64,000 nt of DNA from JAPPLG01 sp965199935 (GTDB taxonomy: Bacteria; Bdellovibrionota; Bdellovibrionia; Bdellovibrionales; UBA1609): the NCBI GenBank assembly GCA_965199935.1, contig CBDATD010000002.1:372001-436000 (forward strand), in the 5' to 3' direction. The notes under the pieces are model-generated. The model was not told where the DNA came from, did not search any database, and saw nothing but the letters and a program-made list of their open reading frames with translations. Each line of letters starts with the position of its first letter. Position 1 is the first letter of the stretch. Position numbers and translations under genes: made by a program. This document shows positions 35,392 through 44,029 of this stretch, piece after piece.

Positions 35392-35541
35392 CATGACAAA
35401 AAGATATGAGGCCGAAGGTTTCATATCTTTTTTTCATCATGTGGGGGATTCGAAATGAAGACGCGATCCGTGTTAGCTGTGAAATACAGCTGGCCTGGAT
35501 ACACCGTTCAAGAAGAGTTTTTGAGCAGTTCAAAAAGCTGA

Positions 35542-35791
35542 GTGCTTTTACGTGAAAAAAGGCAGACGGAGATTCAAATGAATTCGGATTTGAAACAACA
35601 TATCTGCAAAAGCTATGCAAACAGAGGTTCAAACGAGTTCGGATTTGGGATAGAGCAGACAAAGTTTGCTCTGTCTCAAAACGCATGTCTGAGCTTTGAA
35701 CATCTGTTTGTGTAGCTGATTGCAAAAATAGCACATAAAAACGCATGTCTGAGCTTTGAAGATTCGTCTGCCTTTGCTTTCGTACAAGCAC
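35542..35791. repeat. 250-bp nested imperfect palindrome (MITE-like or structured RNA)
   Basis: The outer arms GTGCTTTTACGTG...GGCAGACG and CGTCTGCC...CGTACAAGCAC are imperfect inverted repeats. Inside, AAACAGAGGTTCAAA (from 35618) pairs with TTTGAACATCTGTTT (to 35710), with a core hairpin AGAGCAGACAAAG/TTTGCTCT. The 23-mer AAAACGCATGTCTGAGCTTTGAA-type sequence occurs twice in the right arms (35678-35700, 35738-35760) and again at 56704-56726. It carries no ORF of interest. It lies just upstream of the large secreted protein gene. Confidence 0.6.
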
Positions 35792-35833
35792 AAATACCTT
35801 TAGGGACACAGACAATATTCCGATACGAAAGCT

Positions 35834-38800
35834 ATGGATATTTGTATTAATTTTTTAAAAAAAACCTCTCTATCACAAGGTTGTACTCTGACTGGATCTG
35901 AGAAAGTGTCACAGTTGCTGCCATTCAGTGCAATTTCTATAGCACTCTCAATACTTTTAAGCGCCTCTCTTCCTTCAAAAGCAGAAGAGTCCAATATTTT
36001 TGACAGTGTTCTGAGTTTCTTCTCCAGTGGAGACAACCAAGGCCCAGACTGTGCTGATGAAGATCTTTCCGAGGAAATAGCTGAAAAACTTCGTTCTGAA
36101 GTCTGCCCTCATTTCCTTATGGAGCAAATAGCAAATAGAGACTCAAAAAAAATGTTCTTTGGCCTTTCAGATGTATCTGCGGACAACCAGTGTAAAAATT
36201 TTTACAGTGATAAGAGTTTTAAAAACACTCAAGAGCTTGAAAATTACTTGAAAGACAAAAAGCCTTTTTCTGAAATTAACACTGTTCCTGTTGCGGATTG
36301 TCTTTCTCATCCTTTTCCGGTAGCAGGTCTTCTCACAAGCTCCGAAGAGGCTTTGCCTGAAGACAAACACAAACAAGCGCTTGCCGAGTATTACCTCTCT
36401 CAACAAAGATTGGAGTCCGGTATGAGCCGAACCCTTCAAGATATTGCAGCCATAGATCAGCTGATCGGAAACTCCCCCCTTAAAGAGATCAACTGCAAGA
36501 AGTTTCAACTCACTCTAAACACTTTTACAGAATGCCAATCCCTGCAAAAATGTTCTTCTTCTGAGGAGCTGATTGAACAATCAGCACAAGAGACGATAAA
36601 GGCTGTGAAAGCCATTCAAGCCATTGATCAAAGAATAAAGGATTTAAAAGGGCCTAGAAATAGGTATGCCAACAAAAATAAAGAGAAAATACAAGAGCTG
36701 AAAGAAAGAAAGGCTGTTTTTCAAAGCCTCTATCCCTGGACTGTGGGCAGAATTTTTCAGAAAGGATATGAAGAAAATTCCAGCGTAGAGCAAACGGCCC
36801 AGCTCATTAAAGATCAGATGTCTTACACAAGAGGAAAATTAAAAGAAAATATACATGAAATGCAGGAAGCGGTCTCTTGTATCCGGTACTCTAGAAACTG
36901 CGATGATGTGGAGTTTGACAAAGTCATGTCCAAAACTCCAAACTTGGATACTGAACAAATTTTTCAAATAAATAAAATAAAATCAATGAGCGATTCAGAA
37001 ACAGCCTCTCTGCCGGAAATTCAGAGAAAAAAAACAAAAGAACATCTTACAGCAAAATCTTATTTTGATGGAGTTCAATGCCGCCAAAAACTTAGAGAGG
37101 ATGTATCTTCAGCAAATAAAGAATTAGGGTTTTTTGCTCTGGATGTAGGTCTAACCGTAGCCACGGTTGGATTAGGTTCTGCGGCTGTCATGGGGAGGCT
37201 GGCAATAAGAGCTGGAGGACAAATATCTAAAGCACAAAGACTCCAAAACTTAGGGCTTATGGGGGTGGACATTTCTTTTTCAGCTCCTTATATCAACAAG
37301 GCTATTAATGACTGTGATCACTATATGAATCAACTGGAGCAAAAAGCCGTCAGACCTGCAAATAATATTTGCACTGAGCTTCCTGTTCGATCCAAAATAA
37401 CAAGCGATCTTAAAAGCTGTCTCTTAACAGCCAGTTTAGCTTCTTTGCCCTTAGCTGTACCGGCCTTTGCTGTGGCTGGAAGAGCTATTGTCAAAAAGAT
37501 GTCAAAAAGCAAGCCAACGGCTCCTCCTTCGACTCCAAAGGATCCAACAACACCGCCCCCTTCCAACCCTCCAAATACACCTCCAGCAAGACAGCTTTCT
37601 CATCAATCCACAACAAATTCCAGTCCTTCTTCGGCTCCATCCACAAACATTGTTCAGAGAGCAGAAACACCGCCATCCACAAACCTCGCCCAAAGGGCAG
37701 AAACATCTTCAACAGGCAGAAAGGCTGTTGTGAAAGAAAAAAACACTTCCGGAAACTACAAATCAGGCAATGCAGAAACACCGGAAACTCTTTTATTATC
37801 TGATCAGAGAAGAAACGCCCGGCCGACAGCTTCTGCTCAAAACAATAAAAGTAAAACTTCTTCAAACAACGCAAAAGAAAGACAACCGAGAACATCTGCT
37901 CGAAAAAATACAAACACAAAAAGACCGGAAAACTCCAAAAAAGAGCAGAGTCAAACTTCTGCTCGAAACAACCAGCGTTTTCACTCACTCAAAGATTCTG
38001 AAAATCGAGCTGGAAAACTCTCCAGACGCATTGCAAGTATCATTAAAGAGAATCAAATTATCAAAAAAAACACACATAAAAACCCAATAGGAAACCTTAT
38101 AGCACAAGCTCGAAATCATCTTAGACAGCAAAACCCTCGTTTGAACGACAAAGAAATTTCTCAAATCATAGCCAAAGACCTCAAACAGCAGGGAGTTGAT
38201 GTAAAATTCACAGATGGTGTGTTTAAAATTGGAAATAAAGAGGGTGTTTTTGTTATCAACTCCGATGGAAGAGCAAGAAAAATTTTAAACACAAAAACGG
38301 CCGCCGGTTCTTCTGCAAGGAAGAAAAGTACAGAAACCGGAAGAGCGGGGGCTGTCGTCCTTAGAGCGAACAATGGAAAAAATACAAGTAGGATGAAACG
38401 TCGAACAGCTGTCAATACCGGCAGGGCTGTCGGACAAAGGAAAATTCCACGTCAGGCAATTACAGCCGCGCCGCGCGCCGCCCGCTCGATGCATTCCTCC
38501 CGTCCAACACACTCCTCCCGCACCCAGCCTGACAGACTGCTTCCCGGATCTATCCGTGCAGGGGTTGCAGGTAAAAATTCAATAGCGGCTGGGGCAGCAG
38601 CCTCTTCCACAAGTTTTGCTGATGAAAATGCTAAAGAGGAGTCTTCCAGCCCCAACAGCAGTGATGCAAATCAAGCCGGCAATAGCGGTAGAAATACCGC
38701 TGATAACAGCAGGAGTAGAGACAATGACCGCATGGATGACAATGACAAAAACAAAAAGGCAGATTTAGACTGTTCAAAATACAAAGGAAGCGCCCCTCAA

Positions 38801-39217
38801 AATCGAAGGGAAATGATCTGCTACTACTACATGAGAGCGGAGCAGTTAAGAGCAGAGACTCAAAGCATTCAACAAAACACTCAGGCCTTAAACCAATTTA
38901 AAAGCCAAGTTTGGAATGGAGTAAAAGAAAATCAAGTGCCGCCAAGTTTCTTTACAAACATTCAAAAGAATATTCAAAAAAATAAAAGTGCTGATGTGGA
39001 TTACTTAAGTTCTTTCCGCCTCATGTACGATATTTCACGCATCCAAAACGAACGCCTCACAGCCCATGACAAAAATAGATTAATGCAAATTATTCAAAAC
39101 ACGGATCAATATATGCGATCCCAAGATCTAGATGGATATTCGCACATCCGAGAATCTGTGAACATACTTCTGAATAGAATGAACATCCCTGCTCAAAGAA
39201 ATCAGCTTAGACTTTAA
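35834..39217 (+). CDS. Large secreted protein with disordered middle (paralogue of 1-1989)
   Basis: 1127 aa from ATG 35834; a GTG at 35908 would give a more normal signal peptide (SQLLPFSAISIALSILLSAS, cleavage near SKAEE). The N-terminal about 550 residues match the protein at 1-1989 (YLSQQRLESGMSRTLQDIAA, LKGPRNR, SLYPWTVGRIFQ, GLGSAAVMGRLAIRAGG, GVDISFSAPYI, AVAGRAI). Residues about 555-760 are Pro/Ser/Thr then Arg/Asn/Lys-rich and disordered. A small globular part follows (KEISQIIAKDLKQQGVDVKF, FKIGNKEGVFVINSDG), then more disorder and a C-terminal helical region (REMICYYYMRAEQLRAETQS). No enzyme motif was recognised. The 38.46-38.52 kb stretch is locally GC-rich. Possibly a modular exported effector or matrix protein. 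Confidence 0.8.
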   Translation: MDICINFLKKTSLSQGCTLTGSEKVSQLLPFSAISIALSILLSASLPSKAEESNIFDSVLSFFSSGDNQGPDCADEDLSEEIAEKLRSEVCPHFLMEQIANRDSKKMFFGLSDVSADNQCKNFYSDKSFKNTQELENYLKDKKPFSEINTVPVADCLSHPFPVAGLLTSSEEALPEDKHKQALAEYYLSQQRLESGMSRTLQDIAAIDQLIGNSPLKEINCKKFQLTLNTFTECQSLQKCSSSEELIEQSAQETIKAVKAIQAIDQRIKDLKGPRNRYANKNKEKIQELKERKAVFQSLYPWTVGRIFQKGYEENSSVEQTAQLIKDQMSYTRGKLKENIHEMQEAVSCIRYSRNCDDVEFDKVMSKTPNLDTEQIFQINKIKSMSDSETASLPEIQRKKTKEHLTAKSYFDGVQCRQKLREDVSSANKELGFFALDVGLTVATVGLGSAAVMGRLAIRAGGQISKAQRLQNLGLMGVDISFSAPYINKAINDCDHYMNQLEQKAVRPANNICTELPVRSKITSDLKSCLLTASLASLPLAVPAFAVAGRAIVKKMSKSKPTAPPSTPKDPTTPPPSNPPNTPPARQLSHQSTTNSSPSSAPSTNIVQRAETPPSTNLAQRAETSSTGRKAVVKEKNTSGNYKSGNAETPETLLLSDQRRNARPTASAQNNKSKTSSNNAKERQPRTSARKNTNTKRPENSKKEQSQTSARNNQRFHSLKDSENRAGKLSRRIASIIKENQIIKKNTHKNPIGNLIAQARNHLRQQNPRLNDKEISQIIAKDLKQQGVDVKFTDGVFKIGNKEGVFVINSDGRARKILNTKTAAGSSARKKSTETGRAGAVVLRANNGKNTSRMKRRTAVNTGRAVGQRKIPRQAITAAPRAARSMHSSRPTHSSRTQPDRLLPGSIRAGVAGKNSIAAGAAASSTSFADENAKEESSSPNSSDANQAGNSGRNTADNSRSRDNDRMDDNDKNKKADLDCSKYKGSAPQNRREMICYYYMRAEQLRAETQSIQQNTQALNQFKSQVWNGVKENQVPPSFFTNIQKNIQKNKSADVDYLSSFRLMYDISRIQNERLTAHDKNRLMQIIQNTDQYMRSQDLDGYSHIRESVNILLNRMNIPAQRNQLRL

Positions 39218-40515
39218 AATGCGACAGCCGCCTGAGTTCTGAAATAAACATCGCTCACACTCGCTCCTTCTAACAAAGCCGCGAACATATTATTCCATGT
39301 AAAGCCCTTTGTTATTTTATGTGTTGCAAGTACAAAGAAATCATGGCTTTTAAACTGCAGAGTGTCCTGATCAGACATCCATGCATGGCCAACAATCACA
39401 GTATGTTTTTCCATCAGATCAAATGAAACAAAAGGAACCAGATTAAAAGTATTCTCAGGGAATGCCTTTGCATCTTCAGGCTTCTCCATATCACTCAAAG
39501 TGTATAAACCGGAGGTAAGAAAAGCTGTGTTATCCATATTAAGATTCACATAATAATCGCCGGCATAAATGGCAAGCAAGTTAAGATTGGTATTATAAAA
39601 ATCAGTCTTGTAGGTGAAAAGTCCAAGGCCGGCAGATTTTTTCATATCATTGTCCTTCATCCCCCATTCAACAGCCGCCGTTAAAGGGCCTTCTTTATAT
39701 TCCGCATGAACATTGAGAGTCGAACTTTCTACAGAACACCTCTCCTTCTCAAAAGATTTTGGATCATCACACTTAGACGCCTTTGGAATATCTTCATCTT
39801 TTTTCGTCTGAAAAGCATAACTGCCGGATTTATACAAAACTTCCGCAGTAATATTATCAGTCTTCCAGCCGGCAGCCGTTGCAAGAGCGGCTCCGGAGCC
39901 GGGAAATTCAACCTGACTATAGATGATCGCGTAAGGCTTTAAATAAAAAGACTCATGCTGGAACTGAAATGACACAGCATCCAGCACATCATAGGCAGGG
40001 TAAAAGAAGGGACCCGCGCCGTCGTGATAGGTCATGCCCTGGCCAAAGTGAAAGGGCTGTCTTCCTACATCCGCCTTTAAAAATTCATTTGAGTAAGTGA
40101 AATAAAAATGCGAAGGCACAAAATGAACATGAGAGTCTGAAGTGCTTTGAAAGCGGTTTTTAGCTCTATAGGGTCCGTAAAATTTTGGGCGGTATGGATG
40201 CGTATGACTGGACTCAGCAACGGCCGCCGCCGGCTCTTCTGCTTTTTTCGGTTTTTCCCAATTATCAGAAACGGTGTTCACACTGCCCAATAGGAAATTG
40301 GTTCGGAAGGACAAACCATCTGAAATGCGGGCTGTGGAGTTTAAAGTCAGCTGTTGTCTGCCGTAAAAAACGACAGGGCCTTTGCCGTCATTTAAATCCG
40401 CCTCAGTGACGCCTCCTCTTAAGTAAGCAATTCTGGCTAAGTATTGACCGGACCAATCCAGCTGAAAAGCACCCGCTAAAGCCGGAAACAAAATAAAAAA
40501 CAAAACTAGGCGCAT
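39214..40515 (-). CDS. Outer-membrane porin-like beta-barrel protein
   Basis: 433 aa from ATG 40515, with AAGGGGGG upstream and signal peptide MRLVLFFILFPALAGAF. Twelve extra codons upstream are open but would spoil the signal peptide. The mature protein is built of alternating amphipathic strands with aromatic girdles (LTLNSTARISDGLSFRTNFL, HFYFTYSNEFLKADVGRQPF, VSFQFQHESFYLKPYAIIYS) and ends in AVAF, an aromatic C-terminal residue typical of Bam-assembled barrels. A His/Pro loop with HTHPYRPKFYG near residue 105 may bind metal. A diffusion or specific porin is likely; substrate unknown. Its stop overlaps the stop of the convergent secreted-protein gene. Confidence 0.78.
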   Translation of the reverse strand: MRLVLFFILFPALAGAFQLDWSGQYLARIAYLRGGVTEADLNDGKGPVVFYGRQQLTLNSTARISDGLSFRTNFLLGSVNTVSDNWEKPKKAEEPAAAVAESSHTHPYRPKFYGPYRAKNRFQSTSDSHVHFVPSHFYFTYSNEFLKADVGRQPFHFGQGMTYHDGAGPFFYPAYDVLDAVSFQFQHESFYLKPYAIIYSQVEFPGSGAALATAAGWKTDNITAEVLYKSGSYAFQTKKDEDIPKASKCDDPKSFEKERCSVESSTLNVHAEYKEGPLTAAVEWGMKDNDMKKSAGLGLFTYKTDFYNTNLNLLAIYAGDYYVNLNMDNTAFLTSGLYTLSDMEKPEDAKAFPENTFNLVPFVSFDLMEKHTVIVGHAWMSDQDTLQFKSHDFFVLATHKITKGFTWNNMFAALLEGASVSDVYFRTQAAVAF

Positions 40516-40614
40516 ATGACCCCCCTTGAAACCAAGAAAAAACTTACCCACAAAGAGAACACACGAAACCCCGCAGAAGCTTTTCCAGTCAAAAAAAGAG
40601 AACCTATATTTACA

Positions 40615-40905
40615 TTATCTCTTTGTCAAGCTGGTAAAACCCCTTCTAATCATCTCTTCATTCATATAATTTGAATATAACACTCCCCATTCTGAGCTGT
40701 GTTCTATGACATTACGCTTCAAAGAGTTGATTTTATCCCGTACTTTTTGCTCCATTTCAGAGCATTCTTCTAAACACTGATTCAGCGTCCTCCGCACTTG
40801 AATAAGGGCCTGCTCCCGGTTCTCAAAACGGACACAGCCTGAAGAGGCCAGCCCCTTCACCAACAGATGCACCCAATGCCCGCTTCTCTCTTCAGAAATA
40901 ATCAT
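40615..40905 (-). CDS. DUF507 family protein, second of a tandem pair
   Basis: A 96-aa small helical protein with the DUF507-like outline: short N-terminal helix (HWVHLLVKGLASSGCVRF), a long charged middle (RRTLNQCLEECSEMEQKVRD, KINSLKR), and a C-terminal helical hairpin (WGVLYSNYMNEEMIRRGF). DUF507 proteins are known mainly from deltaproteobacterial-type genomes and have no established function. It starts 10 bp after the stop of a similar protein, so the two may form a heteromer. Confidence 0.65.
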   Translation of the reverse strand: MIISEERSGHWVHLLVKGLASSGCVRFENREQALIQVRRTLNQCLEECSEMEQKVRDKINSLKRNVIEHSSEWGVLYSNYMNEEMIRRGFTSLTKR

Positions 40906-40915
40906 TTTTCAACTC

Positions 40916-41194
40916 TCACAAGACAATGCCTTTTTTCTCAGCTAACTTTTTTTTCAATAGAGGACGCATTTTCCCTCTGTCAAAGGAAGAACCCTGTGTC
41001 TGCTCCAATTCGTCCAGGAGGCGGGTTGTTTCTTTTTCCAGATCCTGCTCTTTTTCCAAATCACGGGAAAGGATTAGAATGACCTCCCTAGTGACAGACT
41101 CCGAATCTTTAAGAAGTTGAATCTCTTTTTGATTTTCAAAGGTCTGAACTAGTTTTTTTGCGAACCAGTGGGTGTGATGCTCCGTCCAACTCAT
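40916..41194 (-). CDS. DUF507 family protein, first of a tandem pair
   Basis: 92 aa (HWFAKKLVQTFENQKEIQLL, ESVTREVILILSRDLEKEQD, FDRGKMRPLLKKKLAEKKG), the same layout as the next gene: amphipathic helix, acidic linker, C-terminal basic LLKKKLAEKKGI. It abuts the FKBP gene stop with no spacer, so fkpA and the two DUF507 genes form one transcription unit. Function unknown. Confidence 0.68.
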   Translation of the reverse strand: MSWTEHHTHWFAKKLVQTFENQKEIQLLKDSESVTREVILILSRDLEKEQDLEKETTRLLDELEQTQGSSFDRGKMRPLLKKKLAEKKGIVL

Positions 41195-41719
41195 CTAAAA
41201 CACTTTAATGAGTTCTACTTTGAATATCAAAGTGGAACCGGCGGGTATATTTGGAAGGTTCCGATCTCCGTAAGCCAGACGGCTTGGTATATAAAACTCG
41301 TAAACCGCCCCCTCTTTCATCAACTGAAGACCTTCTGTCCACCCTGGAATCACCCCATTCAATGGAAACCTTGCCGTTTTATTTCTTTTATATGAGCTGT
41401 CGAATTCTGTGCCGTCAATCAGAGTGCCTTGATAGTGCACCTCCACTTCAGATTGGGCTGTTGGAGATTTACCAGCGCCCTTTTTAAGAGCTTTGTACTG
41501 AAGGCCCGAAGCCGTCTCTTGAACTCCCTCCTTATTTTTATTTTGACTCAAAAACTCTTGATTAGACATGGAAGAAACCGCCTCCGGCTGTGCCTGTTGA
41601 TCACTGCTGTTTTCCTCAGAATTCGTTTTTGGAGAAGCTCCAAACCACTTCTTCACCCAGTCGCAGGAGATCAGGGTAAGACACAAAAGCAAACTGGCTA
41701 AAAACTGAGCAGTCTTCAC
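41195..41719 (-). CDS. FKBP-type peptidyl-prolyl isomerase lipoprotein
   Basis: 174 aa. The lipobox LTLISC puts the mature protein on a membrane, facing the periplasm or surface. A flexible linker is followed by one FKBP domain at about 72-174: GLQYKALKKGAGKSP, VEVHYQGTLIDGTEFDSSY, VIPGWTEGLQLMKEGAVYEF, YIPSRLAYGDR, IPAGSTLIFKVELI. The catalytic pocket residues (Tyr, Phe, Asp, Trp, Tyr) are retained. Relatives are FkpA and Mip, which speed folding of outer-membrane and secreted proteins; the dimerising N-terminal helix of those is absent here. Confidence 0.9.
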   Translation of the reverse strand: MKTAQFLASLLLCLTLISCDWVKKWFGASPKTNSEENSSDQQAQPEAVSSMSNQEFLSQNKNKEGVQETASGLQYKALKKGAGKSPTAQSEVEVHYQGTLIDGTEFDSSYKRNKTARFPLNGVIPGWTEGLQLMKEGAVYEFYIPSRLAYGDRNLPNIPAGSTLIFKVELIKVF

Positions 41720-41740
41720 GATAAAAACACCTCAAAGAAG

Positions 41741-41770
41741 TGGATAGAACAACCCAGCCTGATTTGTCAA
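41741..41770 (-). promoter_or_regulatory. Putative sigma-70 promoter of the FKBP-DUF507 operon
   Basis: On the minus strand a perfect -35 box TTGACA (41765-41770), an 18-bp spacer and TATCCA (41741-41746) lie about 22 bp upstream of the FKBP start. The weak -10 box lowers confidence. The rest of the 41720-41977 gap shows no gene. Confidence 0.4.
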
Positions 41771-41977
41771 AAGTTTTATGGCTGAAAGCTGTTTTTACAT
41801 ATGATCTTCCCAATAATTTTTAGTCAAGAGAAACGGCCGGTTCTCATACTTGGAGATGCAAGGGCCTTTCGCGGCTGGGAAAGGCTGGGGGGACAGAGCT
41901 GTAGCCGGATCTCTTCTTTTGTGCAGAAGCGGGCCGTTATTTTATACAGGTGAAAAATATATTCATGAACCCCCGTG

Positions 41978-43048
41978 CTAACGAAGTGAAGAACATTCTT
42001 TGATAAAGCGTTCAAAAATAAACAAAGCATCCTCAGGACCCGGATGATTTTCAGGATGAAACTGAACCGCCAGCACTTTTTTAGATGAAGAGAAAAAACC
42101 CTGAATAGTTTGGTCATTTAAGTTCACGTGCGTCACTTGAACATCTGAAGGCAGAGAACCCTCCACAACAACGTACCCATGATTTTGACTGGTGATATAA
42201 ATCTTGCCGCACAGCAAATCTTTCACAGGGTGATTCACTCCGCGGTGGCCGAATTTTAATTTTCTCGTTCTTCCGCCTAAGGCTAAAGCCAATATCTGAC
42301 ATCCCATACAAATGCCAAACATAAAATAACGGCCCATCAAACTCTGCACTGTTTCCACAGCAGTCTGAACATAAGCGGGGTCTCCCGGACCGTTGCTCAA
42401 CAAAATGCCATCCGGCTTCCAAGAGGATATTTCTTCAGGTAGAGTTCTAGGCGGAAAGACCTTCACCTCAGAGCTTCTTTTGCAAAGCTCTTTCAAAATA
42501 TTTTTTTTACAGCCAAAATCTAAAACGGCAATTCGAGGTCCTTGAGACACAGCTCCTTTATGCACAGCAGGTTTGCCGGCAGAAATTAAATACGGCCAGT
42601 CCTTTTCTCTGGACTGAGATTTTTGTATCAAAACCTTTGCCTTTTTTTTTGCCAAACTTTCAGAATCGCACTCCACAATAGCTCCATACACAGACCCTTG
42701 ATCTCTTAAAGCGAGAGTCAGCATTCTGGTATCCACCTCCTCCAAAATGGGAACAGACCGGCGGATGAGCTTCTTTTTCCACGAGGCGTCTCTGGAAGAA
42801 TCCTGCATCTTTAAACACACAAAACCTTCAATCCAAATATTTTCAGACTCCCAATGATCATCGCTTTCACCATAATTTCCTTGATGAGGAGCTGTCATAA
42901 CCAAAATTTGAGAAAAATAAGAGGGGTCTGTCGCCGCTTCCTCGTAGCCGCTGTGGGCGGTGTTGAAAATCACTTCACCCGCTCTTTCCCCTCCGCCCAA
43001 ATGACGGCCTGGAAATAACTGCCCTGTTTCTAAAACCAGAAAAGCCAC
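41978..43048 (-). CDS. carA: Carbamoyl-phosphate synthase small (glutaminase) subunit
   Basis: 356 aa, the normal CarA size. The N-terminal CPSase_sm domain (FPGRHLGGGERAGEVIFNTA, HSGYEEAATDPSY, EEVDTRMLTLALRDQG) is followed by a class I glutamine amidotransferase domain: LSNGPGDPAY, the nucleophile Cys in FGICMGCQILALA (GICLGHQ is usual) and the His-Glu in AVQFHPENHPGPED. It supplies ammonia to CarB for carbamoyl phosphate in pyrimidine and arginine synthesis. It starts directly after pyrB, so carbamoyl phosphate production and its use by aspartate transcarbamoylase are co-expressed. carB is not in the window. Confidence 0.94.
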   Translation of the reverse strand: MAFLVLETGQLFPGRHLGGGERAGEVIFNTAHSGYEEAATDPSYFSQILVMTAPHQGNYGESDDHWESENIWIEGFVCLKMQDSSRDASWKKKLIRRSVPILEEVDTRMLTLALRDQGSVYGAIVECDSESLAKKKAKVLIQKSQSREKDWPYLISAGKPAVHKGAVSQGPRIAVLDFGCKKNILKELCKRSSEVKVFPPRTLPEEISSWKPDGILLSNGPGDPAYVQTAVETVQSLMGRYFMFGICMGCQILALALGGRTRKLKFGHRGVNHPVKDLLCGKIYITSQNHGYVVVEGSLPSDVQVTHVNLNDQTIQGFFSSSKKVLAVQFHPENHPGPEDALFIFERFIKECSSLR

Positions 43049-43987
43049 TTAAACCTTTAGATCTAAAATTAAACTCAGCAGGGCCAATCGAACGTAGAGT
43101 CCATTTTCCACTTGATTGAGAATGCGGCAACGTGAATCTCTCAAAGCAAAATTAGAGATTTCCACCCCTCGGACAGCAGGACCGGGGTGCAAAATAATCC
43201 CCTCCGGCGAAAAAATATTAACTTGGTCATAGCCAATTCGAAACTTGTCTCGATACTCCGCTACAGAAAATCCAATAGAGCCTAGTATATCTCCGTGTCT
43301 TTCCTCCTGAACACGAAGAGAAACCAAAACAGTCGCCCACTTCACACCTTCGTTCAAGTCGTCAAAATTCTTATAGTTGTTCCATATTTCATCTTTTGGA
43401 GCCAAACCTTTAGGGGAGCAATAAGCCACTGAGGCCCCCAGCCGCGTCAGCAGTTTCACATTGGAATGAGCCACACGAGAATGAAGAACGTCCCCCACAA
43501 TTAAAACACGCTCTCCTTTAATCTGCCCCCTGTTTTCTAAAATAGTCAAAGCGTCTGAAAGTGATTGAGAGGGATGCGATTGAGTTCCCAACCCCGCATT
43601 GATAAGGGGAACAGAACTAGATAAAAGATCTTTTAAAGGAATTTTTATTTTTTTAGCGCGAAAAATTAAAGCATCCGGCTGTAAAGCTTTTAAAATGTTA
43701 ATCGTGTCTTCTAAGGTTTCGCCTTTAGCAACACTGGATTTGCTCTCGCTTAAATAAATTGTTTTGATGCCTAAACGGCTGCAGGCTGTTTCAAAACTAA
43801 CTCTTGTGCGGGTGCTTGGCTCCGTAAAAAACAAATAAACTAATTTGCGGCCGGCTTTGGCGGCATCCACCAGGCGGTGAACGGCTCCGTCTTTAAAATA
43901 TTTTTTAAAAACTTTGGCCAAATCTATAATATCACTGATGTGATGATCTTCCAAATTATCAATGTCAATAAAGGAGCGTCCCAACAT
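43049..43987 (-). CDS. pyrB: Aspartate carbamoyltransferase catalytic subunit
   Basis: 312 aa. Carbamoyl-phosphate site FTEPSTRTRVSFE, then HPSQSLSDALTI (HPTQ in most), GDVLHSRVAHSN, and the aspartate-binding HPGPAVRGVEI. It catalyses the first committed step of pyrimidine synthesis, forming N-carbamoylaspartate. carA follows with no gap. No pyrI regulatory subunit or pyrC is adjacent, so it is probably an unregulated trimer or part of a different assembly. No pyr attenuator hairpin was recognised in the 42 bp upstream. Confidence 0.94.
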   Translation of the reverse strand: MLGRSFIDIDNLEDHHISDIIDLAKVFKKYFKDGAVHRLVDAAKAGRKLVYLFFTEPSTRTRVSFETACSRLGIKTIYLSESKSSVAKGETLEDTINILKALQPDALIFRAKKIKIPLKDLLSSSVPLINAGLGTQSHPSQSLSDALTILENRGQIKGERVLIVGDVLHSRVAHSNVKLLTRLGASVAYCSPKGLAPKDEIWNNYKNFDDLNEGVKWATVLVSLRVQEERHGDILGSIGFSVAEYRDKFRIGYDQVNIFSPEGIILHPGPAVRGVEISNFALRDSRCRILNQVENGLYVRLALLSLILDLKV

Positions 43988-44029
43988 AATTCGGGCATTC
44001 TAGAAAAAAGAAGAAAGCCCGTCAACCAT

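Larger units (their letters stand above)
34963..35491 (+). repeat. Tandem 205/206-bp repeats carrying the tRNA-Ser 3' end
   Basis: Units begin at C56 of the tRNA (CGAATCCCCC) at 34963, 35168 and 35374. Units 1 and 2 are almost identical (one extra T in unit 2). Unit 3 matches only to about 35491 and then diverges. Each unit holds: 18 nt of tRNA-Ser 3' end, CATGAC, a terminator hairpin, and the structured element. The period equals the 206-bp spacing at tRNA-Ala. Unit 3 has ACATGA...TCATGT where units 1 and 2 have GCATGA...TCATGG, so the small stem around the terminator is kept. The plan resembles the rtT repeats of E. coli tyrT. Confidence 0.9.

Noticed and set aside
34883..35815. Several open frames over and after tRNA-Ser (e.g. 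34883-35080 +, 35187-35396 +, 35060-35815 -)
   Set aside because: They are translations of the tRNA and its tandem repeats; the repeated frames exist only because the DNA unit repeats.
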